A DNA stretch of 64,000 nucleotides from Bagarius yarrelli (Eukaryota; Chordata; Actinopteri; Siluriformes; Sisoridae). Of this stretch, positions 11,067 to 23,298 are shown piece after piece (position 1 is the stretch's first letter; each line of letters starts with the position of its first letter). The position numbers and the translations under genes are program-made. The notes under the pieces were generated by a model. It was given only the letters and a program-made list of their open reading frames with translations, was not told where the DNA came from and ran no database searches. The stretch lies in assembly GCA_005784505.1 (NCBI GenBank), contig VCAZ01000196.1, positions 327,546 to 391,545 on the forward strand. Reading direction: 5' to 3'.

Positions 11067-11679
11067 GCTTTGTTTATTGTGATTGTGTAAGGCTATAAAC
11101 TCTACACATTGTGAACAGTGGCATGTTCCCTGATGGATTTGTGAACACAATTTAATAGAAGGAAACACTTATTATCACACTTAAGTAGAGTGTATGAAAG
11201 CATAAGCCATTAGTATAAAGGAATAAAGTATGAAATGGTTCCCTAAAAATAAAGGGACATTGTGACATGATTTTATGAGCCTTAAAGGGACAAGGTGCGA
11301 GTGCTGTGCTATAAATAAATAAAAATTCATTTAAAACTTTCGAAAACTTAAAAAAATTATCTATGATTTATGATCTTGGTTTATTAGATATTGTATAATA
11401 AAATAGAATCCTCTAGATAAATAATGCGTAAATACATTGAGATTTGTATATAAATAGTAATATACAAAATCTCAATTTATTTAGAGAGTGGCTATACTTG
11501 TTTGGCATTTTGATGAATGTGGATTGATATGATATATGGGATTTATTCAGTAATAGGCAATAAGGTTGTGGTAAGTTTAGAGAATGTTGGATAACAGACA
11601 TAATGGCAGCCACTCCTATGGATACATTAGTTCTGAAATATCCATTGTGTAAAGACCTTATAACTAGGATGACACATGG
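11067..11679. other. AT-rich sequence, possibly inside the LTR element
   Basis: No coding sequence recognised. Confidence 0.3.
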
Positions 11680-12071
11680 CAAAAGAGAACCAAAAGCAAG
11701 GTGACAAAATGGCCAAAGGAAGGGATATGTAATGTGTCATTCTGTGAGGAAATGGAAAGCTTGATAAAGAATGATAAAACTAAAGAAGGAACTAGAAAGA
11801 CTGCACAGAGAGAAATAAAAAGGGAACAGGAATGAGAAGTGCTAGCTTTGTTTAGAAATGAAAGAGAAAATTTGTTGAAAGTCAAGAAGAAGGTGAGAAA
11901 GATGTTAAAGTATTCAGGAAGTGAGGCAAAGAAAAGAAGCAGGGAGGGGCTGGCTAAATCACCTTCATATGCATGCTCAGAAGGTCAGTTCCTACTACTC
12001 AAGGGAGCTAAGATGTGTGGAGAGATGGATATTAATATTGTAAAGTTCGATAAAGGAAGCAGAAAGTTATA
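11680..12071 (+). pseudogene. Possible gag-like fragment, left of the Tc1 insertion
   Basis: Lys/Glu-rich open stretch (LFRNERENLLKVKKKVRKML, then YACSEGQFLLLKGAKMCGEMD) lying between an upstream LTR/PBS and a Tc1 element. A similarly charged frame resumes right after the Tc1 element. Basic, helical composition would fit the matrix region of a retroviral Gag, but there is no diagnostic motif. The assignment is inference from position. Confidence 0.3.
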
Positions 12072-13316
12072 CAGTTGTGAAAAAATTAGGACACCTCACT
12101 AAATATTTTGTTCTTTCTTAAGAAATGTTAACACATCGAAGGCTAATCTTGTTTTAATTTTTATTTAAAAAATGATTCAATTGCAGGTAAACAACAAAAT
12201 AAAGAATTGTTTTAAACAAAAGATTTCAAAATAAATGTGTATTCTAACTGAGAAAAAAGATACCCAGCCCCTTAAGAGCTAGTGTTAGCTAGTGTTACCC
12301 CCTTGGCTAAAATAACTTTAGTGGGACACTTCTTGTAGCCATCTACCATTTAAGTTGGTCTATGGAAAGTTTGCCGTTTTCACTTAAATTTTTTTTTACA
12401 GTTGGTCTCAAATGTTCAACTTCAAGCACCCTCTGATACATAGTAGAATTTATGGCGGATTCTATGATGGTGAGCTGGCCAGGTCCAAAGCATCCACAAA
12501 TCAGGACACTTCCAACTCCATGTTTCACAGTTGGTGAAGGTTCTTTTCCTGGAATCCTGTATTTGGTTTAAGCCAAACATGTCCTGTATTGCAGTGTCCA
12601 AATGATTCAATTTTACTCATTTGTCCAAAGAACATTATTCCAGAACTCCTGGTCAATAAGCAAAGTTTTCCTCCTTGCACACCTCCCATGAAAGTTAAAC
12701 TTGTGTAGTTTTTCCTGATTGTAGACGTGCACTTTTACATCAACAGTAGCAAGAGACTGCTGTAGGTCCTGTGATGACACTGTAGGGTTATTGCTGACTT
12801 CTTTTAGCATCTTGCGGTATGCTGTGAATATCCTCCACTTGTAGACTGTTTGGAATGGCTGATTTCAAAATCTTTTAAGATCTTTTTAAATCCCTTCCCA
12901 GATTCATAAGCTGCTACAGTCTTCTTTCTGAAGGTTCGAGACAGCTCTTTCGATCTCACCAGAGTGTTCACTATAACTTCAACAGACCAAACTACATGTC
13001 TGAGGTTTAAATAGGGCCAGCCTCCTTCAAAAAGCTGACTAACAATGTTATAATCATGTGTAGCTGATGTGATACACCTGTGTGTGGTTTTAGCCATTTT
13101 AAGTAGAAATAAATGTTGGGATGTCCTAATTTATTCCTCACCAGAAACTAGATTTAACAGAAAGTTTTAAAAAGTCTTTTCTTCGGTTTTAATTGTTTCG
13201 TTATATTACTTCTCTCTCAGTATTGCTTTAAATGAATATTAAATATCCACATGTTCAAATATGTTAACACATTCTTTCATAGGGTGTCCTAATTTTTTTT
13301 TTTTTTTACAAGACTG
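12072..13316 (-). mobile_element. Tc1-like DNA transposon with both terminal inverted repeats
   Basis: The 1.25-kb element starts CAGTTGTGAAAAAATTAGG. Its right end, read in reverse, starts CAGTCTTGTAAAAAAA and then has TTAGGACACCCT. Both ends are flanked by the TA target (12070-12071 and 13317-13318). The transposase is on the - strand and begins near 13097 (MAKTTHRCI...), with a helix-turn-helix region (SKELSRTFRKKTVAAYESG). It is broken by frameshifts. The first catalytic block reads WNNVLWTNE, with Asn where the DDE Asp is expected. Dead copy. Confidence 0.9.
12343..13097 (-). pseudogene. Tc1-like transposase, frameshifted
   Basis: Four overlapping frames read from 13097 down to 12343. 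They contain the paired-like DNA-binding N-terminus, the middle domain with DVKVHVYNQEKLHKFNFHGR, the mutated first catalytic block (WTNE for WTDE) and GSVLICGCFGPG, the G-rich block of Tc1 enzymes. The third catalytic block is not recognisable. Such enzymes cut and paste DNA at TA sites. This copy has at least three frameshifts. Confidence 0.8.
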
Positions 13317-13318
13317 TA

Positions 13319-13545
13319 AACAAAAACAAACGAAGGAAGGGGTTAGCAAAATTAAAAAGGAAAAAAGCATGTCTTTAGATTGTTACAAGATGGGCTGTAA
13401 TTTGACACAGGAAGTTGGAGGCGAGCAAGAGAAAACATTGAAGCTTAGGAAATTAGTCCAACAATTCTCAATTTCAATTAAAGGAGTTTTGGGACAGTAT
13501 GTGCCATGGGCTACTCAGGACCTTGAGGATTTTGTCCTAGGATGA
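13319..13545 (+). pseudogene. Possible continuation of the gag-like fragment after the Tc1 insertion
   Basis: Encodes KQKQTKEGVSKIKKEK and a tail ending in QQFSISIKGVLGQYVPWATQ. It is Lys-rich like the stretch left of the Tc1 and has the same orientation. No conserved motif; function unknown. Confidence 0.25.
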
Positions 13546-14040
13546 TATAATGACTCTGTCAGGCTTGTGGTTTTTGCCGGACCACCAGAGCGCAACATCA
13601 AGTCATTGTTTACATGTCCATGTACTCGTTGTTTATGTCTTTGTTATTCTTGAGTTTAGTGGTACCAAATCAAAACAAATTTTAAACCACCCCTTGAGTA
13701 CAAAAATGCACATAATCCCCTAAAAACATAAACACAAATACCTATTCCTCATTGTGTAATACTCTACACAATGAGGGATCTGTGATAAGTCAGTTGCGTC
13801 ATTATCCATGAAGTGGATGGATATGCATTCTGATGTCCACTGTAACGATATACAGGATATAAGAATCATATTTATTTTAGGTTTAAACCTTTCAATTGTT
13901 TAAACTTCAAAATGTGCATATATGATTAATTAAAAATAAACATCAGATTAATTTGAAACCAATGGACGATTAAACTCAGGCTGGTAGTAAAAAACAATTT
14001 AAATTTCATTGTCATGTTCTAGTCAAGTTTAAATAACAAA
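13546..14040. other. Unassigned spacer
   Basis: No recognisable gene. A short inverted repeat (ATTGTGTAATACTC / ACACAATG) lies near 13755-13775. Confidence 0.3.
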
Positions 14041-14300
14041 ATAAGTAAGTATATTCAATTCATTGTGCAAGGTATGTGTACAGAGCCAATGAAATGCATT
14101 TTTTCATATCCCATCTTAGTAAGTTGGGGTCAGGGTGCAGGGTCAGCTATGATACAGTGCCTCTGGAGCAGGAGGGGTTAGGGGTCTTGCTCAAGGACCC
14201 AACAGTGGTTGACTTGCTGGAGGTGGGGCTTGAACCCAGGTGTTTCTGGTCTTCAGATTAACAACTCAGCACCTTAACCATTTGAGCCACCCTGCCCCCC
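14041..14300 (-). mobile_element. tRNA-derived SINE, family 1, copy 2
   Basis: Nearly full length and reversed. The tRNA-like head is at the right end (TTTGAGCCACCCTGCCCC, with the B box complement around GGCTTGAACCC) and the tail is at the left with TATTCAATTCATTG. Matches the copies at 6940 and 58481. Confidence 0.88.
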
Positions 14301-15129
14301 TAAAATTGTGTTGAATTTTCTTGAACTACACTTGTTCTGAGGACATGTTGGAGAGATGTTGAAGACATGTTGAGATATTTGTCTCAACCTGTTATTATAT
14401 ATATCTATCTGCTTGTTTTTCCTGTGTATTTTTACATTTCCTTTTTCCACATAGAGACGACCAGGGACATTACTACAAGGTGTGGTTTAAGACACAGGCT
14501 TGCCTAGGCTGCACCCTAGGTAATCTCAGCTTATTAGAATTTTTTTTACAGGCTAATGAACACAGGAATGGCACACCTTGGAGTGGCTCGACCAACTACC
14601 GCAAATGTAAAAATAAAATGTGAAGATAAAATTTTTGTGTCAATCTTGGCTTTTTGATATTTAAAAACAGGTTAAAGACACCCTGCCAGTACCGACTGTC
14701 AGAGTGCTTCATGAACTGAAATCACAACTGATTCACCAGGGGAGTTCACTAGGGGCTGAGAGAAGAAGCAGCATTACACCTAAAACCACCAATTTAGTTG
14801 CAGTTAAGGAAAATAATGTCTACGGTGACCCTGTGTTTGTGGCCCAGCCTTCATGCGTATAGAAGACCACTTCACAACTTGACTTGATGACATCAAGGTA
14901 ACACACAACCACTTAGACTCGACCGACATCTTAAACGAAGATCAAACGTCGTCCACCAAGCCCATACAAGACCATTTCTAACTTCTTGTCATTGTAATAG
15001 TACCTCTCTGGGGTGCTAGAGTTATCAAAGCCCCAGAGACTATAATAACTTGAGTAATGAGTTCACCTACTAAAATTAAAAAACAGTTCCACCAAAGACT
15101 GAGCCAGAAGCCTAGACAAACTTTATTTT
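14301..15129. other. Unassigned sequence
   Basis: Mixed-composition DNA with no frame, splice structure or repeat I can assign. Its higher GC content and near-palindromic 'CCTAGGCTGCACCCTAGG' region near 14508 may reflect an unrecognised old repeat. Confidence 0.3.
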
Positions 15130-15200
15130 CTTTTCATTTACAGCATTCAGCAAACGCTCTGGTCCAGAGTGTAGTATAATATAGTGCTTTGAGTCACATC
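15130..15200 (-). repeat. SINE/LINE tail motif
   Basis: CAGCATTCAGCAAACGCTCTGGTCCAGAG is a diverged reverse copy of the GGATAAGAGCGTCTGCCAAATG tail motif common to several fish SINEs and LINEs. Confidence 0.55.
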
Positions 15201-15336
15201 ATTAAACAGCTCAATACTGATACAATAGTTCACAAATTGGTGTAACAACAAGAAACTTTTGAAAAGAGTAAGGTTTTTTTTTCTTTATTTTTTTTTTATG
15301 TCAAGAACTTTTATTATTTAAGAAAGAGATGAGTTT

Positions 15337-16075
15337 TCAAGCGCCTCTTGAAAACAGCCAGTAACTCTGCTGTTCTGATATTATTGGGAAGTTCATTCCA
15401 CCATCTTGGTGCCAGCCAGAGAAAAGTCTTGAGGCAGACCTAGTGTAGGCCATCAGTTTTTTAAATCTGATGTGTGCAGCTACTGGGAGCCAATGGAGGG
15501 AGTGCAGCAGTGGAGTGGTTTGTGAAAACTTTGGTAGGTTAAAAACAACACGTGCAGCTGCATTCTGAATCATCTACAGAGGGCAAATTTCACTCAGAGC
15601 TAGGCCTGCCAGAAGCGAGTTGCAGTAGTCCAGTTTAGAAGTTACAAGAGACTGCACAAGAAACTGAGTGACCTGAGTAATTAAGAATAGTCGAATCCTC
15701 CGGATGTTATGCAGGATAAACCTGCAGGAACGTGTTATGTTGGCAACATGTAAGGAAAAGGATAATTGTCCATAGTTACCCCAAGGTTGCAATCACTGGT
15801 TGAAAAGGAGTGAATTGTCCAGGGTGATTGCAAGATATGTCTGCCAGGCAATTTGAGATCCTTGCAGAAGTTGTGGTGTGTGAACCCATGTGAGGAAATA
15901 CCTTTTCCAAGTGAGTGAGTATAGAGGGAGAAAAGAAGGGACACCAGTGGAAGGTCTTGCGTGGGGCAGATGACAGTTTGGATGATCTGGTGGCATGCAG
16001 CTTCTCAGTGACTGCCAAGAGGGCGGTCTCTGTAGAGTGAGCAGCTTTGAAGCCAGACTGATTGGGGTCTTTGTG
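15337..16075 (-). mobile_element. LINE ORF2 C-terminal remnant
   Basis: On the - strand, in order: NQSGFKAAHSTETALLAVTE (RT palm entry, ~16070-16000), SLVTSKLDYCNSLLAGL, then IQNAAARVVFNLPKF and LLHSLHWLPVAAHIRFKKLM. This is the standard end of RT and the C-terminal region in CR1/L2-clade fish LINEs. Several frameshifts; the catalytic block is missing or corrupted between 15793 and 15950. Confidence 0.88.
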
Positions 16076-16599
16076 AGGACTGTAGTAGAAAGTTCAACAG
16101 CACAAAGAAAACTGACTATGATCTTTCCTTGACGGATGATGAAAAGGACACACCCGCTTAGTAAACCTTTTACAAAATAGCTTGCATACCTGCATATTTA
16201 ACCATTTTTTCTAAAAATATTTGTGGTCTATCAAATACAGTAAATACAAATACAGCTTTTGTCTATCACAAAAACAGTACATTTTTTTATCCCTTAACTT
16301 TATTCAAACGTTGATGATCCTGTTAGGAACAAGTGTTTATCTGATATCAGCTTCTCTGACAAATATGTTTGGCATAGACTCTTTTCTCCTTATAATCTGT
16401 ATAAGTTTCTGTTATTCATGGTTTTGAGCAGTATGAGTTTCTGTAGTTAATATATTAATTAAGATATTATTGAGTGCATGCTGACTTTTATGTTTGTCAA
16501 AACAATGAAGGGATGTTTTTCAAGATTGGAACAGGTTTCTCTGACTCTAACTGCATTTTGAGTATGAATGTATGGATGTAGGAGTATATCTAGGATTTA
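16076..16599. other. Unassigned AT-rich spacer
   Basis: No gene or repeat recognised. Confidence 0.3.
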
Positions 16600-16830
16600 C
16601 TGTGCAATAGAGTCAAGTGTGTGGAGCCACCTGGTCGGGGTCAAGATGACCTATGTGTTACGCTCACACATGCTTTAAACCACAAACACGTGCTAGGTAT
16701 AAGAAGGACAGTTTTGGGTCAGATTCTTTTCTGTATTCTCCCTGATATTGACAGTGTATCTGAGAACACCTTGAGCTCAAACTTTATTCTTTACTATGTT
16801 CGTCTCTTGAATGCTAGTTAACCTCCATGT
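16600..16830 (+). mobile_element. Possible solo LTR fragment
   Basis: GC-richer block with TATA-like GGTATAAGAAGG at about 16697, followed by T/C-rich sequence, as in the U3-R part of retroviral LTRs. Ends are not defined, and no internal region or PBS is seen. Confidence 0.3.
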
Positions 16831-18480
16831 TTTAGTTCCACTACACATGATCACATACACAGTTTTGTTTTTTAATCATTCAAAATAATTTTTCTTTAAT
16901 GATTTAATGCTGTTTCTCTCTAATTTTCTAAATCCATTGTATTTTAATGATTAACTATCCCTGTATTCTTCTAACCTAATACTAATGTTTACTTAGTGTA
17001 TAATAATTCATCTATTCTTACTACTTCATTAGTAGAAAGCTAATTTTTATAGTGTTTACACTATAGTGGTATTTAATTTCTTCTGATGTTTTTTCCTTAT
17101 ATCTCTTCCCTCCTTTCGTAGTTCAGATGTCAGCTATCTGCAGTACATGCACAGCCATTAAAAGAGGCAGTTTTTTAATCTGACTGGGGAGATATGTAGT
17201 TTCGTCGACCATATGACTGACCTCCGAATTTTGACTGAGGTCCGAGCTTGCATAATTGTTCCTCCTGTCAAGCATTCTATCAGCTCTCAGAAAAAATACT
17301 TTGTTTTTATTTTGTGCTAATTGCAACCTGCCTTCTACATCCAGATTAATATTTAATATTGTATATTATTCATTTATCACGTATAACAGTTTTTCTCCAC
17401 TATTCCTGTACTCCACCCCTATTTATTATAACATATTTTCCAAGATAGCCACACCCACCTGAAAATGGACATAGTCAAAAATTTACAACAATATGACCAG
17501 GGGACATTTTAAAATGCTAAGATATAATTGTGATGTCACTTGCTGTCTCATGACATTATCTTACTTATACAAGTCTTACAAGAGCAATTTAATGTAAATA
17601 TGCATTAAAAATTGCTGTCTCCCCCTTTTATTGTCCAGAAACCTAACTCAGCTGTTTTTTATCTGATTCTCTATTATGGTCTATTTCCATTTTAACCTCC
17701 ACTTTTCCACAACAGCATTCATCCTCGGTTTCCAGACTACTTCCTGATGCTATGTCACTTCCCTCGATTTCTGCCCCAGTCACAACCCAGTGTTGGCAAC
17801 TTTCTAACTAATCTGAACTGACAACCCAATCAGAAACAACTAGGAAATGCTGCTTCTTCTCTTTCTTCTGTGTTTTTGGTGGGTTGCAAACCAACTTACC
17901 ACCACCTACTGTGATGGACATACCATCTACTTGAGTAGTGGAGGAAAAATTTTTTGATCCACTGAAGATTTTATACTTTTAACCACTGACAAAAATTTTA
18001 ATGGTAATTTTATTCTAACAGTGAGAGACAGAGTAACAAATACATCCAGAAAAGTTATAAATTAGTTTTTATTTAAGTATTTGATGCATCTGTCTTTGAG
18101 AGTGCTCTCTATCTCAGCTTGTCATCATTGGCCAAGACCTAGCTGGAGCGTTTTTATGGCAGAGTGGAATTGTCACCAGTCACCATGGTGATGCGACATG
18201 ATCATCAACCGGTCTGGTCCAGGTCCAGAGTGCTGGAGAGCTCAGGATTGGCATATGTAGCTCAACAAACAGAGAGAGAGAAAGAAAGAAAGGGAAAACA
18301 GTTAGGTATGCTGTTATTATGGAGATTTCTGTAGTCTTATACCTAGTTAATTTTGCTAAAATCTAGGATTAATTTTATTACTTTCTATAAGGGTGGAGAG
18401 ATATGTTGATCTAGCTACAATAAGAGCTTTTTTTATAGGTCAAGATGTACTCTTTTCATGCTGATTGAAGTACTAACAAT
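16831..18480. other. Unassigned spacer
   Basis: AT-rich with no supported coding sequence. A short GA/AAAG repeat lies near 18271-18293. Confidence 0.35.
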
Positions 18481-18499
18481 TTAGTTTGGTGCCTTTTAC

Positions 18500-19680
18500 A
18501 TTTTAACCCGCAGAAAGGTGGCAACACCGGCCCGCTGTCAGGGCACTTGAAACCCTAATACGGCCTTGAAGCATCCCTGACATGGGCAACTCAGGAAGAA
18601 GGACACAGACCAGTTTGCCTGCTTCCCGGGTGGGGACAGGGGCAAGAGGCCAATCACCTCACTAGCCACATGGTCACAAAAGGAGCAAATTTCTTCCCTT
18701 CTGGGTCAATGCGTTCCAAACTACACCAACTCTAGAAATTTCTGAATCCAACAGACCATTCACACATACAGTAGATGAGAAAAATGTCTGTATGACTTAA
18801 GTGCTAAAAAGCAGCAGGGTGCCCCAGAGCCGTAGCAGCAGCTGAAAAAGCAGTAAATGCATCACAAGATATTGTGAGTTATGGCGAATTAAAATTGTTG
18901 GTGCCACATGTGGTTTTTGGAATTTTATGGAAACATAGAGGGTTTCTAACCTCATAACATACATGCCAGTGCAGTAGCCAAAGCACTGATAACTGAAATA
19001 ATTCCCAGATGGGGAATCCAAGAGATTTGGCAGTGACAACACTACTCCATTGTAAATTACACTGTAAACTACAAAAATATTTAGATCTTACTTTTGACCT
19101 AAAGCAACACTACTTATCACCCAGCCAGTGATGAGGCGGTAGAAAGAGAGAACAGCATACTGAAAAACAAATTGGCTAAATGCTGCAGAAACGGATTTAT
19201 TGTGGGTCAAGGCAACTTCCATTTTTCTGATGCACTTCCGAGCACGAGTAAGATACAAAAATAACCTGAGCCCTTTTGAAATTTTGTTTGGGGCTACTTG
19301 GATCCACGTGAGCCATTGCAGGAGGGTGCCATTACCAGCACCGAACACAGTGAGTGAAACTGAACTTATCATAGTAAGCCAAGGCTAAGGGGAGTAAGGC
19401 AGAGAGTGCGATAGTGGAGAAGCCCAGCCACAAAGGCGAGGGAAAGCCTCTAGGGCCCCTCGTCTCAAACCTGGTGAAGAAAACATCCACTCCCTACCAA
19501 TTAGCATGTAAGAGCATGGCTACTCCCAGATGAGCAACAACTTTGCGATTGATATCTGCACCTCCCCATACACAGGACAGGACTTGGCAACCTGAAGCTT
19601 TACCGTGTCTCAAACGAAGTTTACTGACATACCACACTTATTATTACAGAAGACTGCTGCTCCAAGAGGGTTGACCCATC
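18500..19680 (+). mobile_element. Degraded LTR-retroelement remnant
   Basis: Only one segment can be identified: the + strand at about 19215-19300 reads FRARVRYKNNLSPFEILFGA, matching the end of a retroviral integrase core (...R.....LSPFEILFGR). The rest is GC-richer than its surroundings but has no clear motif. Edges are approximate. Confidence 0.5.
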
Positions 19681-20094
19681 AAACCAATCGAACTTCCAAC
19701 ACAGGCGGCTTTGAAAGATTTGATAAAAAAAAACCTGATCACCTGAGTCAAATTGACCTGTCAATTGAATTGGGATTTCAACATAATTGCATTTTAATGA
19801 TCTTAATGATCTCTTTAGTTAATCCACGGTCACATTTCCTTTTATTACAACTGGAATTTTGGAAAATTTGGAACTTTTAATTTAAATAATATGAAAACTA
19901 ACAGACTTTTTATTCACGAGGCAATTTTTTATTCACAGTAGAACATAATTGTTTAAAGTGAGAAATTTTACATTTTATTACATACATATACATATATATA
20001 TAATACATAGCATATAAAAAGCTTACACAGGTGCAACAAAGGACTGAAAATATTGAGCTGGGAGAAGATTTAGCAACTAATTAAGATAAACCTC

Positions 20095-20340
20095 AGGTCC
20101 TTAACATGATTAGCTATAAAAGGGTTCTAGAGAGTCTCTCAGAAGTGAAGATGGGCAGAGGCTCTCCAATCTGTGAAAAAGTGTGTAAAATGATTGTGGA
20201 ATACTTTAAAAACACTGTCCCCAACTTCAAATTGCAATCCTTTTGCAAATCACATCATTTACATTGCATTAAATCATCAAAATTAAGACAGAAACAAGGC
20301 CAAAGACCTTTGTTGGATGTCCGTGATCTTCGGTAAAAAA
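20095..20340 (+). mobile_element. Tc1-like transposase 5' fragment
   Basis: Encodes MGRGSPICEKVCKMIVEYFK followed by a helix-rich stretch and ending LLDVRDLR, the DNA-binding N-terminus of a Tc1-like transposase. It stops abruptly at 20340, where a different Tc1-like element in the opposite orientation begins. Confidence 0.75.
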
Positions 20341-20379
20341 AAAACATAACTGAAATCAATCGCTTCATGTAACATGAAT

Positions 20380-21320
20380 GAGTTCCCTAGACCACTCTTC
20401 TTTTAAAAACTGCTTTAGGTCATTCAGAATTCAAAGGATGCCTTGCCCCAACTTCTCTTTGAAATCTCTCCACAGGTGTTGAGATCTGGACTTTTCACTG
20501 GCCATTTCAGAACTCCCCAGTGCTTTCTTTGTAACTATTTCTGTGTTTTTGGTCATTGTACTGCTGAAAGACCCACAACCTCGGGTGGAGACACAGCTCC
20601 GGATTCTGACCACTACGTTGCGCCCCAAAATTCATCAGATTTCATGGTACTGTTCAAGGCCTCCAGTGCCAGAAGCAGCAAAGCAATGCCCAAAAAACTC
20701 TTGAACCTGTTTTTTTGAAGGCCTTTATTTCTTTTCTATAAATAGTGCTATGATGTCCTTTACCAAAAAGCTCTACTTTTGTCTCATCTATCCACAGTAT
20801 GTTCTCCCTTTATGGATTGTGGTTTTGTCACTAAGTTTTGGCAAATTTTAGGCCTGCTTTTTTTTATATCGTTGTGTCCTTCTGGGTCTCCTACCCTTTT
20901 TATTCAGATTTACATTTACATTTACAGCATTTGTCAGAAACCCTTATCCAGAACGACTTACATTATCTCTTTTTGTGGGTTAAAGGCCTTGCTCAGGGAC
21001 CCTGCATTGGTGGTTTGGTGGAGCTAGGAATCGAATTCAGATGGCGATAGATAGTGTGAGCTGACACTGTTGTACTCTGTGTCTGCAGATATTGCGCACA
21101 GTGGACACAGGAACATTAAGATCTGGAATTGTAGCCTTGTTTTTCCACAATTTTCTTTATCAAATCCACAGACTCTTTACACTTTTTTTCTTTTCTCCAT
21201 GCTTAGTGAGACAAACAACACAAAGGTTGAGTTAAATTCTCTCCATTTTAACTGGTTGCAAATGGGATTACTATATTACCTACCTGTTACTTGCCACAGG
21301 TGTGTTTAAATACAAATTAC
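20380..21320 (-). mobile_element. Second Tc1/mariner element, reversed and decayed
   Basis: On the - strand, sequence near 20500 encodes WPVKSPDLN, the signature before the third catalytic residue of Tc1/mariner enzymes. 20628-20431 shows the same region in a shifted frame (HLWRDFKEKLG). The HTH side lies near 21150-21240. A SINE interrupts the element at about 20909-21060. It abuts a + strand Tc1 fragment, so two different families meet here. Confidence 0.7.
20909..21060 (+). mobile_element. SINE inserted in the Tc1 element
   Basis: Begins ATTTACATTTACATTTACAG, then GCATTTGTCAGAAACCCTTATCCAGA and TTAAAGGCCTTGCTCAGGGACC, the typical layout of fish SINE sequence (tail-type motif and 'CTTGCTCAGGGACC' block). 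Sequence on both sides belongs to the same Tc1 relic. Confidence 0.65.
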
Positions 21321-21660
21321 AGAAGCATCCCATGCTTGATAAGTAATTATTTCTTACAATTTTCTGTTTTAATTTTTGTCAATTGGAACAATTTTCTGAC
21401 ACAAATGTTGCATTTTGGGCTCATTTAAAATCTCTGTTAAAAATGATTAATATATGGATCGACCTTAACAACGAATCATAGTTATCTTGGTAGATAGGAA
21501 TATTTTTGATTGCCCACTTAACATGAAACCGAGCACAGTTGGAAGAACTTGTTGGGGTAATGGTGCATTCTGTAAACGACAGAGAGCAGCCAGAATTGAG
21601 TTTAACCTATTTTACTCAAAACTGTAACAACTGTAAAACTGTAAAAAAAACTCCACTAAG
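21321..21660. other. Unassigned AT-rich spacer
   Basis: Nothing recognised. Confidence 0.3.
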
Positions 21661-21664
21661 GCAT

Positions 21665-22080
21665 ACTTGTAGAATCCAGTTTATTTAGATAAGTGCAGTT
21701 TATTTAGATTGACTATAAACATTAACACTAGACAAAACAACAAACATGAACTTAACACTAACTTCACTTGAATGGACAAACACTATCATGAACATAGACT
21801 CACCAGCACATAGACTCAACAACACAAGGCTACAAGGGGGTACATATACACAATACAAAAAAAGGAAAACCTGCAAACAATAAGGAACACATGACCAAAT
21901 AAACCAATAAAAACATAACACATGGACAGGGGAATCTCGTGACAGAAACACATAAAACAAGGATCACATGACATGGACAGACCAGGAAGTAAACAAAGGC
22001 AAGAACAAAAAACACAAAAGCATGAACAAACAAAAAACAAGAATAATGAACATTAACCAGGAGCAAGAACCTTGCAAAAA
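21665..22080 (-). repeat. A-rich, LTR-like sequence
   Basis: Has the base composition and word pattern of the gypsy LTRs found further right (CCAGTTTATTTAGA..., GACAGACCAGGAAGTAAACA...) but is too diverged to align by eye. Tentatively an old LTR on the - strand. Confidence 0.3.
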
Positions 22081-22109
22081 CAGAGCTTCAGTCATAATAA
22101 AAGGCAGTT

Positions 22110-22612
22110 ATTAGTGATATTAAAATGCAAATAAACAGCTTGCACCAAGATATTAAGAGAGACAATTTATCCATTCTTAAAGAAACAAAAGCAGACATCC
22201 GAATGCTTCATGAGGCGCATGAAGAATTCTCACAATGAAACAATAGAGCGGGTCACTGCCTTGGAGTGCTCACAGGAAACCTTGGTAAAAGAATGCAAAA
22301 AATCCATGAGAAATGCACAGACCTTGAGAACAGACAAGAAAAAAATCTGAGGTTTATCGGAATCACAGGTTTAGCTATCGGGCACAAAGATTTGCTGCAC
22401 TGAAATTAAATGCCGGAGAAAGGCCGCAAACTTTAATGTTTGCTTTCACTACTACTCGGATAAGGAAAAGATCTTAAGACTCTCCAGGAATATAGGCAAA
22501 CTACATTACAAAAGAACTCTCCTGCATATCTTTCCGTATTTGAGCCCAGAAGTTAGCTGCATTTAACCGGGTGGAAGCTAAACTACGAGCTGCCGGTGTA
22601 AGTTACTCTAAC
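22110..22612 (+). mobile_element. L1/Tx1-type ORF1 fragment
   Basis: Broken + strand frames give a coiled-coil part, a DLENRQEKNLRFIGI block and YYSDKEKILRLSRNIGKLHY...LLHIFPYLSPEVS...FNRVEAKLRAAGV. This is the RNA-binding protein (ORF1p, transposase_22 fold) of L1-clade LINEs. It is cut off at 22612, where gypsy pol sequence on the other strand starts. Confidence 0.75.
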
Positions 22613-22617
22613 CAGTG

Positions 22618-23085
22618 TCAGCACTTCCTTAATGGCAAAAAGTTCTTTATTACCCACACCGTAGTTCTGCTCAGCCAGGGTAAGTTTAAGTGAAAAGAAT
22701 GCACACTGGTGAGGTTTGGAGGTAGGACCACGCCTTTGTGACAAGCCCCCACCCCACAATCTGAGGCATCCACCTCAATGACAAAAGGTAAGGCTGGGAC
22801 TGGAAGCTTTAGAATAGGAGCAGCAGTGAACTTATTCTTTAGGTTGCAGAATGTCTTGATAGCTGCTTCAGTCCAGACAATCTTAGAAGGCTTAGCCTTG
22901 AGAAGTGATCTAATAGGAGCTGCAGTAAGACTATAATTTTTTATAAATTGCCTGTAAAAGTTCGCAAATCCCATTGAGACCCCGTGAGAGCTGATCTGAT
23001 ACCCCAAGGTCAGGACATGATCTTGATGAAATTCGCACTTCTCTGCCTCGACAAACAGGTTATGTTGAAGCAACCTAGATAGCAC
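22618..23085 (-). pseudogene. Gypsy pol: RT thumb and RNase H start
   Basis: Encodes HNLFVEAEKCEFHQDHV (RT after the catalytic block), GFANFYRQFIKNYS (the F.NFYR.FI thumb signature) and FVIEVDASDCGVGA (first RNase H Asp in the EVDASD block). The YVDD catalytic block should lie at about 23085-23290, but frames are broken there. Confidence 0.88.
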
Positions 23086-23298
23086 AGTGCATACTAGTTA
23101 AATATGCTGGGGGAGGGATTGAGAATAGAAAAGTATATCATTGATATAGGCTATGACACAACCATTGAGGAGATAATGAAAACTATCATTAATAAATACC
23201 TGAAAAACTGCTGGGGCATTTGCCAGTCCATATGGCAGGACCAGGTATTCGTAGTAGCCTCTGGTAATGACAAAGGCTGTCTTCCACTTGTCACTCTC

